From positions 403,691-467,690 of the forward strand of contig NZ_JADMLH010000002.1 of the NCBI RefSeq assembly GCF_016464385.1: 64,000 nucleotides of DNA, written 5' to 3'. Position numbers and translations under genes: made by a program. Numbering within the stretch: the first letter of the stretch is position 1; each line of letters opens with the position of its first letter. Below the pieces are notes generated by a model. The model worked only from the letters and a program-made list of their open reading frames with translations. It was not told the DNA's origin and made no database searches. Below are positions 44,584 through 53,745 of the stretch, one piece after another. The DNA is from Nucisporomicrobium flavum (GTDB taxonomy: Bacteria; Actinomycetota; Actinomycetes; Mycobacteriales; Micromonosporaceae).

Positions 44584-44808
44584 ATGCCGCGATACGACTT
44601 CCGTTGCCGCGCATGCGGTGACACCTTCGAACTGAATCGCCCGATGGCCGAGGCGTCGGCCCCGGCGACCTGCCCGCACGGCCATAGCGACACGGTCAAG
44701 CTTCTCTCCACGGTCGCCGTCACGGGCCGGGGCGGCGCTGCGCCGTCCGTGCCGGCCGGCGGCGGTGGTGGTGGGGGCGGCTGTTGCGGTGGGTCCTGCG
44801 GCTGCTGA
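44584..44808 (+). CDS. FmdB-family zinc-ribbon protein
   Basis: The 74-residue product starts MPRYDFRCRACGDTFELNR, the FmdB/CxxC_CxxC_SSSS zinc ribbon, with the second ligand pair altered to CPHGH. A Gly-rich tail ends GCCGGSCGC, which adds four Cys. It is of unknown function and widespread in actinobacteria. The start is leaderless. Confidence 0.87.
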   Translation: MPRYDFRCRACGDTFELNRPMAEASAPATCPHGHSDTVKLLSTVAVTGRGGAAPSVPAGGGGGGGGCCGGSCGC

Positions 44809-45414
44809 CAACCAGCGGTGCTGGGTGCGGCGTCTCCGCCAAGGCGAGCGAACCGGACGGATGAGCGGCCGGGCAATCGATCCGGCTGGGCGAGCGACTC
44901 GGCCGGGTGATCGATCCGGACGACCGCGACCCGGGTGGGTGGGGCAAGCCCGTGACTGAGCGATCCGTGCGCGCGAGCGAGTCCTGACCGGCGGTGAATG
45001 GTCGACGACCGAGTTACTCCGCAAACAGGGTCCGGGGGTCGGCCGATCGCCGTCCGTGCCCTGACCGTGGCAGTCGTCGATCCCGGGTGAGTGATCAGGT
45101 CAGGGGTCCAACCGCGACAGCGACTCCAGCCGGGCTCAACTCGCCCACCACCGTGGATAGCGGGCCGCCACCCGTCCACAGCAGGCACTCTCGGTGAGTG
45201 ATCGGGTAGTGACAGGTCGGAGTCGTGCGGGCTTCGCGCTCGGGGTCTCTCCTGGCACGTCCGTTCGGGGGGTTGGAAATGACCACCTGCTGCGTGACCC
45301 GCGCATGAACCGCCTCGTTACGTCACGCGTAGTGCCGTGCGTGGATGTGGACGACGACTCCGGGGTCGCCCGATCGGGGTCGGCCGTGGCGGGTGGATGG
45401 TTACCGACCGTTTC
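44809..45414. other. Gene-poor stretch
   Basis: About 600 bases between the zinc-ribbon and cyclase genes show no convincing gene on either strand. Short open frames here have no ribosome-binding site, no leaderless signal and no recognisable product. Degenerate GATCCGG/GTGATC motifs recur but do not form a clear repeat. Confidence 0.5.
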
Positions 45415-45420
45415 TACGAT
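45415..45420 (+). promoter_or_regulatory. -10 element before the cyclase/ATPase gene
   Basis: TACGAT is followed by 7 nt and GTG 45428, which is in frame with the Shine-Dalgarno-led GTG 45485. Two start modes are therefore possible for this gene. Confidence 0.42.
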
Positions 45421-45484
45421 GTGCCCCGTGATTGCTGTGCGGCAGCATGGAGCGCGACTTCCCAAGGGGGCGGAGGTTCACACC

Positions 45485-48400
45485 GTGTCGGGACGGACCG
45501 AGCTGCCGAGTGGGCTGGTGACCTTCATGTTCACCGATATCGAGGGCTCGACTCGGCTGGCCAGGATGCTCGGCGACGGATATCGCAGCGTGCTGAACGC
45601 CCACCGCGGCGTCATCCGGGATGCGGTGCGTCATCACTCGGGGATCGAGCTTTTCACTGAGGGTGATTCGTTCTTCGTGGCCTTCGCGGATGCCGCTGAG
45701 GCCGTCGCCGCCTGCGTGGCGTCACAGCGCGCACTCGCCGACCATCCGTGGCCGAGCCCGGACGTGGCGCCGCGCGTACGGATGGGGCTCCACACCGGAT
45801 GGGCGCAGCCGGTCGGCGGCGAGTACACCAGCCACGAGGTCCATCGCGCCGCCCGGGTGTCCGCGGCCGCTCACGGTGGTCAGATCATCTGCTCCGAGGC
45901 GACGGCGCTGGCGGTGAGCGTGTGGTCCGCGGATCTGCTCCCCGGCGTACCGGTCGCGGGGGCCCACAACCACGGACGCCATGCCGCCGACACTGCCGGG
46001 ATACCGCGCCGCGCCCACAGTTTGAACCGGACCGCCGCGGGATTGCTGACCAGGCCATTCGCAACATCGACAGAGCCCCGCAGCGCGAGAAACGCGCCCG
46101 GAACCGCTGTCGGCCCGGGAGCGGGCGGTTCCACTGTCGGCCCGAGAGCGGGCGGGACCACTGTCGGCCCGAGAGCGGGCGGGACCACTATCGGCGCCGC
46201 AACGGGCGGACCCGCCGGCGGCCCGGCGGCCGCCAGAACAGCTTTCGAGGCGGCAGCGAGCGGAACGGCGTCGTGGGAGCTCGCTCGAGGGGCGGCGGCG
46301 ACGAGGACGGCATTCGAGGCGACGGGGGGCGGGGGCGCGTACCAGGCCGCTGCCCGGTCCGCGATCGACCTGGTTGATCTCGGGCAGCACCGGCTGCGCG
46401 GGTTCGACGATGCCGAGCGGCTGTTCCAGATCGTCGCTCCCGGCCTTCAGAGGTCCTTCCCGGAGCCTCGTACGGAGAGCGCCCCCGTTCACAATCTGCC
46501 GGCCGCGCTCACCTCGTTCGTGGGGCGGCAGGCCGAGGTCGCCGAACTTCGCGGGCTGGTCGGGGAGCACCGGCTTGTCACCGTGGCCGGGGCCGGGGGT
46601 GCCGGCAAGACGCGGGTCGCGCTGGCGGTCGCTGAGCAGGTGCTGGCGTCGTACGCCCAGGGGGTCTGGGTGGTTGATCTTGCCGAGGGGGTGCCGGAGG
46701 CCGCATTGGCGGCCGCGATGGGGGTACGGCCGGAGCCCGCGCGACCGGTTCTCGAGTCCGTGGTCGAGCGGTGCCGGGACGGACGGATCCTGTTGGTGCT
46801 CGACACCTGCGACGCGCATCCCGGCGCGGTACGGCGTCTGGTGCGGCGGCTGCTCGGCGCCTGCCCGCGGCTGGACGTGCTGGCGACCTCGCGGGCGCCG
46901 CTCGGGGTGCCGGGTGAGCTGGTGTGGCGGCTGCCGCCGATGGCGCCGGCGGATGCGTACGCGCTGCTCAGTGAGCGTTCGGTCGCCGCGCGGGGCGGGC
47001 GTGCCGTGTCCGCGGAGGAGTCCGGTGACCTGGGCCGGGTGGCGTCGAAGCTGGACGGTCACCCCCTGGCGATCGAACTGGCCGCCGACCGGTTGAGGCT
47101 GCTGTCCGCGGCCCAGCTGGCTTCGCGGCTGCACGACCCGATCGCGGCCCTCGACGCCGGCCGCGAGGGCTGGGAGAACCCGTTCCTCCGCGGAATCGGC
47201 GACAGCTCGGAGCCCACCGAGCCGCGGCGACGCGACAGCCGGGAGGCCGCCGAGCTGCAACGACGCCACAATCGGCAGCCGGCTGAGCCGCGAGGACACG
47301 ACAGCTCGGAGGCCGCCGAGCTGCAACGACGCAACAGCTGGCAGCCCGCTGAGCCGTCCGGGCGCCGGCAGCCGGTCGAGTCGTTCCGGGACCGGCACAC
47401 CAGCCTGACCCGCAACCTCGACTGCTCCTACCGTGTCCTGAGTGATCAGGCCGCCGCCCTTCTGCGCCGCCTCGCCGTGTTCGCCGGCCCGGTCGAGCTG
47501 GCCACCGTCGAGTGGTCCGGCGATGACGCCTTCGGCGCCCTGTCGGAGCTGGCCGACCGGTCGCTCGTCGAGGTCGTGTCCGGGCCGCGGTACCGGCTGG
47601 GTGAGCAGGTACGGGCGTACGCGGCGCGTCGGCTCGCCGCGGCCGGGGAGGAGCGGGTGGCCCGGGATCGGCACGCCGCCTGGTCGTTGCACACGTTGGA
47701 CGGTGTGGTCGTCGACACGGACGGGCAGCCGCGGACGGTGTCGCTGACCGAGCTGTCGCCGTACGTGAAGGAATGGGAAGCCGCTCTGCGGTGGTCGGTG
47801 TCCGGTGGCGATGCCCGCGCCGGGTTGCGGCTGGCCGGGGCGCTGGACCCGTGGTGGCGCGAGCACGGCGGCGCGCGGACCGGGCGGGACCTGCTGTACC
47901 GGCTGTACGGCCGGCTGGAGGGCACGGAGGTGACGCCGGAGGAGTTGGCGTCCGCGTACCTCGTCCATGCCGGCCTGTCGAGCGATCGCGACGAGCGTGA
48001 CCGCTTCCTCCAGCGGGCCGAGGAGGCCGCTCGGCGGGCGGACTATCCGGTTCTTCTGGTACGGGCGCTCGCCGGTCACCGCGTCTCCCTCATCGAGGAG
48101 GGCCGGCTCGACGACGCGGAGCTGCTGTGCCGGGAGGTCATCCGCGCAGCCGAGCGTACGGGTGCCCCGGCGGCCGCCCTGCCGACGATCATCGCGCTCG
48201 CCGAGTTGCTGTGGCGGCGGGACGCGCTGGACGAGGCGGCGGAGCTGCTCGGCGGGGCTCGGGTGATGGAGGCGACGCGGCCGGAGGACCGAGGCCGCCG
48301 TACCGTCGACTGGCTTCTCGGGATGGTCGCGTTGCGCCGGGGTGACCTGGTTGCCGCCCACGACCACCTGGTGGTCGCCCTGCGGTCCCGGCTGCGGCAC

Positions 48401-48715
48401 GGTTTCCGGGGTGCCGCCGCCGACGCGGTCGCCGCCATCGCGGTGCGCTGCGCGATGGGCGGGGATCCGGTCACCGCGGCCGTCCTGTTCGGCGGGGCGG
48501 AGTCGGTGCGGGACGGGCGCCGGGCGACGCAGTTCGGGGTGTTCTGGGGGCACCAGCAGGGCGCCCTGCGGCAGATGCTCGGCGACGCGGTGTTCGACGC
48601 TGCGTACGCGGACGGGGCGCAGAAGGGCTTCACCAGCGCGGTGGCGACCGCGCTGGCCGTGGAGCATCCGGACCTGGAATACGGCTCGCCCCGGTTCGCC
48701 CAAACCCTGGGCTGA
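45485..48715 (+). CDS. Adenylate cyclase-like/NB-ARC ATPase/TPR signalling protein
   Basis: The 1076-residue product has a class III cyclase domain (about 1-160: VTFMFTDIEGSTRLARML, TEGDSFFVAFADA, HEVHRAARVSAAAHGGQIICS), two low-complexity repeat regions, an NB-ARC-type ATPase with Walker A VAGAGGAGKTRVALA and RNBS-like ATSRAPLGVPGE, and a C-terminal TPR-like region. It resembles mycobacterial cyclase-ATPase regulators but shows no LuxR helix-turn-helix at its end. Both metal-binding Asp residues are present; the usual transition-state Asn in DVNRAAR is His. GTG 45485 has GGAGG 8 nt upstream; a leaderless in-frame GTG 45428 is the alternative. Confidence 0.85.
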   Translation: MSGRTELPSGLVTFMFTDIEGSTRLARMLGDGYRSVLNAHRGVIRDAVRHHSGIELFTEGDSFFVAFADAAEAVAACVASQRALADHPWPSPDVAPRVRMGLHTGWAQPVGGEYTSHEVHRAARVSAAAHGGQIICSEATALAVSVWSADLLPGVPVAGAHNHGRHAADTAGIPRRAHSLNRTAAGLLTRPFATSTEPRSARNAPGTAVGPGAGGSTVGPRAGGTTVGPRAGGTTIGAATGGPAGGPAAARTAFEAAASGTASWELARGAAATRTAFEATGGGGAYQAAARSAIDLVDLGQHRLRGFDDAERLFQIVAPGLQRSFPEPRTESAPVHNLPAALTSFVGRQAEVAELRGLVGEHRLVTVAGAGGAGKTRVALAVAEQVLASYAQGVWVVDLAEGVPEAALAAAMGVRPEPARPVLESVVERCRDGRILLVLDTCDAHPGAVRRLVRRLLGACPRLDVLATSRAPLGVPGELVWRLPPMAPADAYALLSERSVAARGGRAVSAEESGDLGRVASKLDGHPLAIELAADRLRLLSAAQLASRLHDPIAALDAGREGWENPFLRGIGDSSEPTEPRRRDSREAAELQRRHNRQPAEPRGHDSSEAAELQRRNSWQPAEPSGRRQPVESFRDRHTSLTRNLDCSYRVLSDQAAALLRRLAVFAGPVELATVEWSGDDAFGALSELADRSLVEVVSGPRYRLGEQVRAYAARRLAAAGEERVARDRHAAWSLHTLDGVVVDTDGQPRTVSLTELSPYVKEWEAALRWSVSGGDARAGLRLAGALDPWWREHGGARTGRDLLYRLYGRLEGTEVTPEELASAYLVHAGLSSDRDERDRFLQRAEEAARRADYPVLLVRALAGHRVSLIEEGRLDDAELLCREVIRAAERTGAPAAALPTIIALAELLWRRDALDEAAELLGGARVMEATRPEDRGRRTVDWLLGMVALRRGDLVAAHDHLVVALRSRLRHGFRGAAADAVAAIAVRCAMGGDPVTAAVLFGGAESVRDGRRATQFGVFWGHQQGALRQMLGDAVFDAAYADGAQKGFTSAVATALAVEHPDLEYGSPRFAQTLG

Positions 48716-48720
48716 CCCGA

Positions 48721-48876
48721 AGCCTGGGCCGACCCGAAGCCTGGGCCGACCCGAAGCCTGGGCCGACCCGAAGCCTGGGCCGGCCCGAAGCCTGGGCCGG
48801 CCCGAAGCCTGGGCCGGCCCGAAGCCTGGGCCGGCCCGAAGCCTGGGCCGACCCGAAGCCTGGGCCGACGACCCGA
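48721..48876. repeat. 17-bp tandem repeat, nine copies
   Basis: Units of AGCCTGGGCC(G/A/C)ACCCGA type start at 48721, 48738, 48755, 48772, 48789, 48806, 48823, 48840 and 48857, with a G/A variant in the middle copies and a 3-bp insertion in the last. It starts right after the cyclase stop codon, whose own 3' end resembles the unit. It lies in the gap before the minus-strand phospholipase gene. Confidence 0.92.
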
Positions 48877-48949
48877 AGCCCGGGCCGGCTCCCAACCTGG
48901 GCTGACCCCGCGCCGGCGGGGCCGGTGCGGGGTCGGGCCGCGGGGGAGA

Positions 48950-49450
48950 TCAGCCGACGAGCGCGCGGGCCCGGTCGACGTCGGACGGGTTGACCGCCTC
49001 CAGCGAGCCGAAGATGCTGACCGCCTGGTAGTACGTCCAGGCCAGGCTGTAGCAGGCCGGCTGGACCACGACGCTGTACGTCGCGCACTTGCGCTTGAGG
49101 TCGGCGTAGAACATGGAGTCGAGCCGGGACTTGTTGGCGTCGAACGTGCCGAGGTCCTTGTAGTTGCGGTAGCCGAAGTCGTGGTGCCAGCACGACAGCT
49201 TGAAGTCGAAGCCGAGCGGGTTGTCCGGGCTCGACGAGCAGTAGTCCGTGGACCAGTCGAAGTTGTAGGAGGCCCACTGCTCGCGGTTGAGCCGGGCGGC
49301 GTTCCAGGCGTTGGTGCTGGTGGCGGTGGTCTGGGTCCAGCTCGACAGGACGGACGCCTTGCTCTCCGTGGCGTGGGCAGCGGCCGCGGGGAGCAGCAGG
49401 GCGAGGGTTGAGATCAGGACGACGAGGAGACGGCGGGGCGAACGGTTCAT
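48950..49450 (-). CDS. Secreted phospholipase A2 (prokaryotic type)
   Basis: The 166-residue product has a signal peptide (cleavage near AHATES) and the bacterial/fungal PLA2 domain: DNPLGFDFKLSCWHHDFGYRNY holds the calcium loop and the His-Asp catalytic dyad, with four Cys likely in two disulfides. It matches the small secreted PLA2 of Streptomyces. ATG 49450 has a clear GGAGGTTCCG upstream. It hydrolyses the sn-2 ester of phospholipids outside the cell. Confidence 0.92.
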   Translation of the reverse strand: MNRSPRRLLVVLISTLALLLPAAAAHATESKASVLSSWTQTTATSTNAWNAARLNREQWASYNFDWSTDYCSSSPDNPLGFDFKLSCWHHDFGYRNYKDLGTFDANKSRLDSMFYADLKRKCATYSVVVQPACYSLAWTYYQAVSIFGSLEAVNPSDVDRARALVG

Positions 49451-49645
49451 CGGAACCTCCAGCGGTGGGGGCCACTGGCTGTAAGTCTTCGACTCCATAG
49501 GGTTATCAAACAACGGCGATGACGAAATATCCTTAACGATGCTTCAACTTACTCGTGGGTATTCCCCAGCGGCTGGGACGTGTGATGTCCTGAGGAACGC
49601 GGTGAGGTGCGGCGGCTATGGTGTGACCGTGCAGGCGGACGTCAG

Positions 49646-50659
49646 GTGATCCATCTCCCGCTGGTCCGGCAGGGCCCGCTGCGTGCCCTGGCCGTCCGGC
49701 TCGTGGCCGCGATCGTGCTCGTCCTGCTCACGGTGCTGGTGATCTACCTGGACCGGGACGGCTACCGCGACGTCAACGACGACGGCCTGACGCTGCTCGA
49801 CAGCTTCTACTACGCGGTCGTGTCGCTCTCGACCACCGGATACGGCGACATCACCCCGGTGACACCCGACGCCCGGCTGGTGAACATCGTGTTCATCACC
49901 CCCGCGCGGGTGCTCTTCCTGATCATCCTGGTCGGCACGACCCTCGAGGTGCTGACCGACCAGTACCGGAACAGCCTGCGGGTGAACCGGTGGAGGCGAA
50001 AGTTGAAGGACCACATCATCGTCTGCGGCTACGGCACCAAGGGCCGCGCCGCGATCAGCGCCCTGCTCGAGACCGGGTACGACAAGTCCCGCATCGTCAT
50101 CGTGGAGAGCCGGGAGGTCGCGCTGCGGCAGGCCGCCGCGAACGGGATCGTCGCCATCGAGGGCAACGCCACCCGCTCCGCGGTGCTGATGCAGGCGGAC
50201 GTCAAGAACTGCAAGGCGGTCATCATCGCGACGGACACCGACGAGGCGTCCGTACTCATCTCGCTGACCGTACGGCAGCTGACCGCCGGCCAGGTCCGGA
50301 TCATCGCCGCCGTCCGCGAGCAGGAGAACGCCGCCCTGCTCAAGCAGAGCGGCGCCCACCACGTGATCGTCTCGTCGTCCACCGCGGGCCGGCTGCTCGG
50401 CCTCACCACGACGACGCCCCCGCTGATCGACGTGGTCGAGGACCTGCTCACCCCGGGTCAGGGCATGGCGCTGGCGATGCGCTCGGCGGAGCGTAGCGAG
50501 GTCGGTCAGAACCCGCGCGAGCTGAAGACGCTGGTGGTCGCGCTGATCCGGCGCGGCAAGGTGGTGCCGCTCGGCGGGGAGCAGGCGGAGACCATCGAGA
50601 CCGGCGACATGCTCATCTACATCCGTGACGAGGAGAAGAGCGTCCCGGCGGCCGTCTGA
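49646..50659 (+). CDS. Two-helix potassium channel with RCK (TrkA-N) domain
   Basis: The 337-residue product has a first membrane helix, a pore loop with the selectivity filter TTGYGD, a second helix, and a cytosolic RCK domain with the Rossmann motif VCGYGTKGRAAI followed by a TrkA-C-like domain. It is a Kch/MthK-type channel. The start is uncertain: GTG 49646 begins MIHLPL and overlaps the stop of a 6-codon leaderless mini-ORF (TATGGT, 6 nt, GTG 49629); GTG 49607 in the same frame has TGAGGA upstream and adds 13 residues. Confidence 0.9.
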   Translation: MIHLPLVRQGPLRALAVRLVAAIVLVLLTVLVIYLDRDGYRDVNDDGLTLLDSFYYAVVSLSTTGYGDITPVTPDARLVNIVFITPARVLFLIILVGTTLEVLTDQYRNSLRVNRWRRKLKDHIIVCGYGTKGRAAISALLETGYDKSRIVIVESREVALRQAAANGIVAIEGNATRSAVLMQADVKNCKAVIIATDTDEASVLISLTVRQLTAGQVRIIAAVREQENAALLKQSGAHHVIVSSSTAGRLLGLTTTTPPLIDVVEDLLTPGQGMALAMRSAERSEVGQNPRELKTLVVALIRRGKVVPLGGEQAETIETGDMLIYIRDEEKSVPAAV

Positions 50660-50678
50660 CGACGACCGCCGGGGAGGG

Positions 50679-51710
50679 CTACAGGATCGTCCAGGTGTCG
50701 CCGGCGTTGAGCAGGTCGCTCAGCATCTGCTCCTGCGTACCCTTCGCCTTGGCCTGCGCGTCCTGGAGCTGCTTCTGCACCAGGTTGTCGTAGGTCGGGC
50801 GCTTGACGTTGCGGAAGACGCCGATCGGGGTCGTGTTCAGGTCCGAGCCCGACAGCCGGGACAGCGCGAACGCGTACGCCGGGTCGTCGACCGTCGCGTC
50901 GTGCACGAGAGGGGTGCCGCCCTCCTGCACCTGCAGGCCGAAACTGCCCTCGGGGTGCACGACCGAGTAGCGGTTGTCCGCGCCGAAGGTGATCGGCTCG
51001 CCCTGCTCGAGGCGGATCAGGTGCTCGTCGCGCGTACCCGGGTCCTTGATCAGCTCGAACGCGCCGTCGTTGAAGATGTTGCAGTTCTGGTAGATCTCCA
51101 CGAACGCCGAGCCCTCGTGCTCGGCCGCCGCACGCAGCACCGACTGCAGGTGCTTGCGGTCCGAGTCGATCGTGCGGGCCACGAACGTCGCCTCCGCGCC
51201 CAGCGCCAGCGACAGCGGGTTGAACGGCGCGTCGTTGGAGCCCACCGGCGTCGACTTGGTGATCTTGCCGAGCTCGGAGGTGGGCGAGTACTGGCCCTTG
51301 GTCAGCCCGTAGATCCGGTTGTTGAACAGCAGGATCTTCAGGTTGACGTTGCGGCGCAGCGCGTGGATCAGGTGGTTGCCGCCGATCGACAGCGCGTCGC
51401 CGTCACCGGTCACGACCCACACCGACAGGTCGGGGCGGGACGCGGACAGGCCGGTCGCGATCGCCGGCGCGCGGCCGTGGATCGAGTGCATGCCGTACGT
51501 GTTCATGTAGTACGGGAAGCGCGAGGAGCACCCGATGCCGGAGACGAAGACGATGTTCTCCCGCGGGATACCGAGCTCAGGCATGAAGCCCTGCACGGCC
51601 GCCAGGATCGCGTAGTCACCGCAGCCCGGGCACCAGCGCACCTCCTGGTCGGACTTGAAGTCCTTCGCCGTCAGCTTGACGGGGGTGATCGGAATCGTCG
51701 GGCTAGCCAT
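50679..51710 (-). CDS. korB: 2-oxoacid:ferredoxin oxidoreductase, beta subunit
   Basis: The 343-residue subunit binds thiamine diphosphate and a [4Fe-4S] cluster: RWCPGCGDYAI and GCSSRFP hold cluster cysteines, and VVTGDGDALSIGGNHLIH with LLFNNRIYGLTKGQYSPTS is the TPP-Mg site. With KorA it converts 2-oxoglutarate to succinyl-CoA and reduces ferredoxin. It overlaps the korA stop by 8 nt. Confidence 0.95.
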   Translation of the reverse strand: MASPTIPITPVKLTAKDFKSDQEVRWCPGCGDYAILAAVQGFMPELGIPRENIVFVSGIGCSSRFPYYMNTYGMHSIHGRAPAIATGLSASRPDLSVWVVTGDGDALSIGGNHLIHALRRNVNLKILLFNNRIYGLTKGQYSPTSELGKITKSTPVGSNDAPFNPLSLALGAEATFVARTIDSDRKHLQSVLRAAAEHEGSAFVEIYQNCNIFNDGAFELIKDPGTRDEHLIRLEQGEPITFGADNRYSVVHPEGSFGLQVQEGGTPLVHDATVDDPAYAFALSRLSGSDLNTTPIGVFRNVKRPTYDNLVQKQLQDAQAKAKGTQEQMLSDLLNAGDTWTIL

Positions 51711-53556
51711 TCTTGACCACGTCCTCGAGCATGTTCTCCAGCGTCGCGGCGGTGAACGGCAGGCCGCTGACCTGGTTGAAGGGAACGGCGTCGACCAGGT
51801 ACCTCGCCCGGACCACGTGAGCCAGCTGGCCCAGGTTCATCTCCGGGATCACGACCTTGTCGTACGCCTTGAGCACCTCACCGAGGTTCGCCGGCAGCGG
51901 TGCCAGGTGCCGCAGGTGCGCCTGGGCGACCGGCAGGCCCCGCTGACGCAGGGCGCGGCACGCGGCGCCGATGGGCCCGTACGTCGAGCCCCAGCCCAGC
52001 ACCAGCACGCGTGCGTTCTCGTCCGGGTCCTCGACCTCGACGTCGGGGACGGGGATGTTCTCGATCCGCGCCGCGCGGGTGCGGACCATGAAGTCGTGGT
52101 TGGCCGGGTCGTAGGAGATGTCACCGGTCTTGTCGGCCTTCTCCAGGCCGCCGATGCGGTGCTCCAGGCCCGGCGTGCCGGGGACGGCCCACGGGCGGGC
52201 CATGGTCTCCGGATCCCTCAGGTACGGCAGGAAGCGCCCGTCCTCGGTGTTCGGCTCGGTGGCGAACGACACCTGCAGGTCCGGCAGCTCGGACACCTCG
52301 GGCAGCAGCCACGGCTCGGAGCCGTTGGCCACGTAGTTGTCGGAGAGCAGGATGACCGGCGTGCGGTAGGTCAGCGCGATCCGCGCCGCCTCGATGGCTG
52401 CGTGGAAGCAGTCCGACGGCGACTTCGGTGCGATCACCGCGAGCGGTGCCTCGCCGTGGCGGCCGTACAGGGCCATGTTGAGGTCGGCCTGCTCGGTCTT
52501 GGTCGGCATGCCCGTCGACGGCCCGGCGCGCTGCACGTCGACGATCACCAGCGGCAGCTCCAGCGCGATGGCCAGCGAGATCGTCTCGCCCTTGAGCGCC
52601 ACGCCGGGGCCCGAGGTCGTGGTGACGCCGAGCGCGCCGCCGTACGAGGCGCCCAGGGCCGCACCGACCGCGGCGATCTCGTCCTCGGCCTGCATGGTGG
52701 TGATGCCGAACTTCTTGTGCTTGCTCAGCTCGTGCAGGATGTCCGACGCCGGGGTGATCGGGTACGCGCCCAGGAACACCGGCAGCTTCGCGCGCACGCC
52801 GGCCGCCACCAGGCCCAGCGCGAGCGCCGCGTTCCCGGTGATGTTGCGATACGTCCCCGGCAGCATCTTGGCCGGCTTGACCTCGTAGCGCACCGAGAAG
52901 GACTCGGTGGTCTCGCCGTAGTTCCAGCCCGCCTGGAAGGCCGCCTTGTTAGCGGCGACCAGCTCGGGGCGCTTGGCGAACTTGCGCTCCAGGAACCGCA
53001 GCGTCGACGCGTACGGCCGCGAATACATCCAGCTGAGCAGGCCGAGCGCGAACATGTTCTTGGCCCGCTCGGCGTCCTTCTTCGACAGGCCGGAGTCGGC
53101 CAGCGCCGCCACGGTCATCGACGTCAGCGCCACCGGGTGCACCGACCAGTCGCCCAGCGCGCCGTCCTCGAGCGGGCTCACCGCATACCCCACCTTGGCG
53201 AGGTTGCGCTTGGTGAACTCGTCGGTGTTCACGATGATGTCCGCGCCGGCCGGCAGGTCGGCGAGGTTGGCCTTCAACGCGGCCGGGTTCATCGCGACAA
53301 GCACGTTCGGCGCGTCGCCGGGCGTGAGGATGTCGTAGTCGGCGAAGTGCACCTGGAAGCTCGACACACCCGGCAGGGTGCCCGCTGGTGCGCGGATCTC
53401 CGCCGGGAAGTTGGGTAGCGTCGAGATGTCGTTGCCGAGCTGAGCGGTCTCCGACGTGAACCGGTCACCGGTGAGCTGCATACCGTCACCGGAGTCGCCG
53501 GCGAACCGGATGACCACGCGATCGAGCTGCTCGACACGCTTCGCGGGAGCGGCCAC
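51703..53556 (-). CDS. korA: 2-oxoacid:ferredoxin oxidoreductase, fused gamma-alpha subunit
   Basis: The 617-residue subunit is a fusion: gamma-like N-terminal domain (IRFAGDSGDGMQLTGDRF to about residue 180) followed by the alpha domain (FLGAYPITPASDILHELS, MQAEDEIAAVGAALGAS, TTTSGPGVALKGE, QRAGPSTGMPTKTEQADL). It pairs with KorB as a ferredoxin-reducing alternative to the 2-oxoglutarate dehydrogenase complex. GGAGG lies just upstream of the start codon at 53556. It is divergent from the nuoA-like gene. Confidence 0.95.
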   Translation of the reverse strand: MAAPAKRVEQLDRVVIRFAGDSGDGMQLTGDRFTSETAQLGNDISTLPNFPAEIRAPAGTLPGVSSFQVHFADYDILTPGDAPNVLVAMNPAALKANLADLPAGADIIVNTDEFTKRNLAKVGYAVSPLEDGALGDWSVHPVALTSMTVAALADSGLSKKDAERAKNMFALGLLSWMYSRPYASTLRFLERKFAKRPELVAANKAAFQAGWNYGETTESFSVRYEVKPAKMLPGTYRNITGNAALALGLVAAGVRAKLPVFLGAYPITPASDILHELSKHKKFGITTMQAEDEIAAVGAALGASYGGALGVTTTSGPGVALKGETISLAIALELPLVIVDVQRAGPSTGMPTKTEQADLNMALYGRHGEAPLAVIAPKSPSDCFHAAIEAARIALTYRTPVILLSDNYVANGSEPWLLPEVSELPDLQVSFATEPNTEDGRFLPYLRDPETMARPWAVPGTPGLEHRIGGLEKADKTGDISYDPANHDFMVRTRAARIENIPVPDVEVEDPDENARVLVLGWGSTYGPIGAACRALRQRGLPVAQAHLRHLAPLPANLGEVLKAYDKVVIPEMNLGQLAHVVRARYLVDAVPFNQVSGLPFTAATLENMLEDVVKNG

Positions 53557-53733
53557 GTTCCAACCTCCTGAGGGCGCCGGCCTGCGCGGGTACGCACGTC
53601 GATGAGCCGGCCCGCATTCGTCACTTCCAGCCTACGTCGCCGCCCCTTACCAGTGGTTGTCGCAGGCTGTCCGATCGAACACAGTAGCCAGGTGAGCCTT
53701 TCCTCAGCCAATTGAGTCCACCTGGTGATTCGC

Positions 53734-53739
53734 TAGAGT
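53734..53739 (+). promoter_or_regulatory. -10 element for leaderless nuoA-like gene
   Basis: TAGAGT is followed by 6 nt and GTG 53746. Confidence 0.45.
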
Positions 53740-53745
53740 GCGGGC

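Noticed and set aside
44994..45197. 67-codon frame in the gene-poor stretch
   Set aside because: No ribosome-binding site, no leaderless signal, atypical Arg/Pro composition and no conservation cue.
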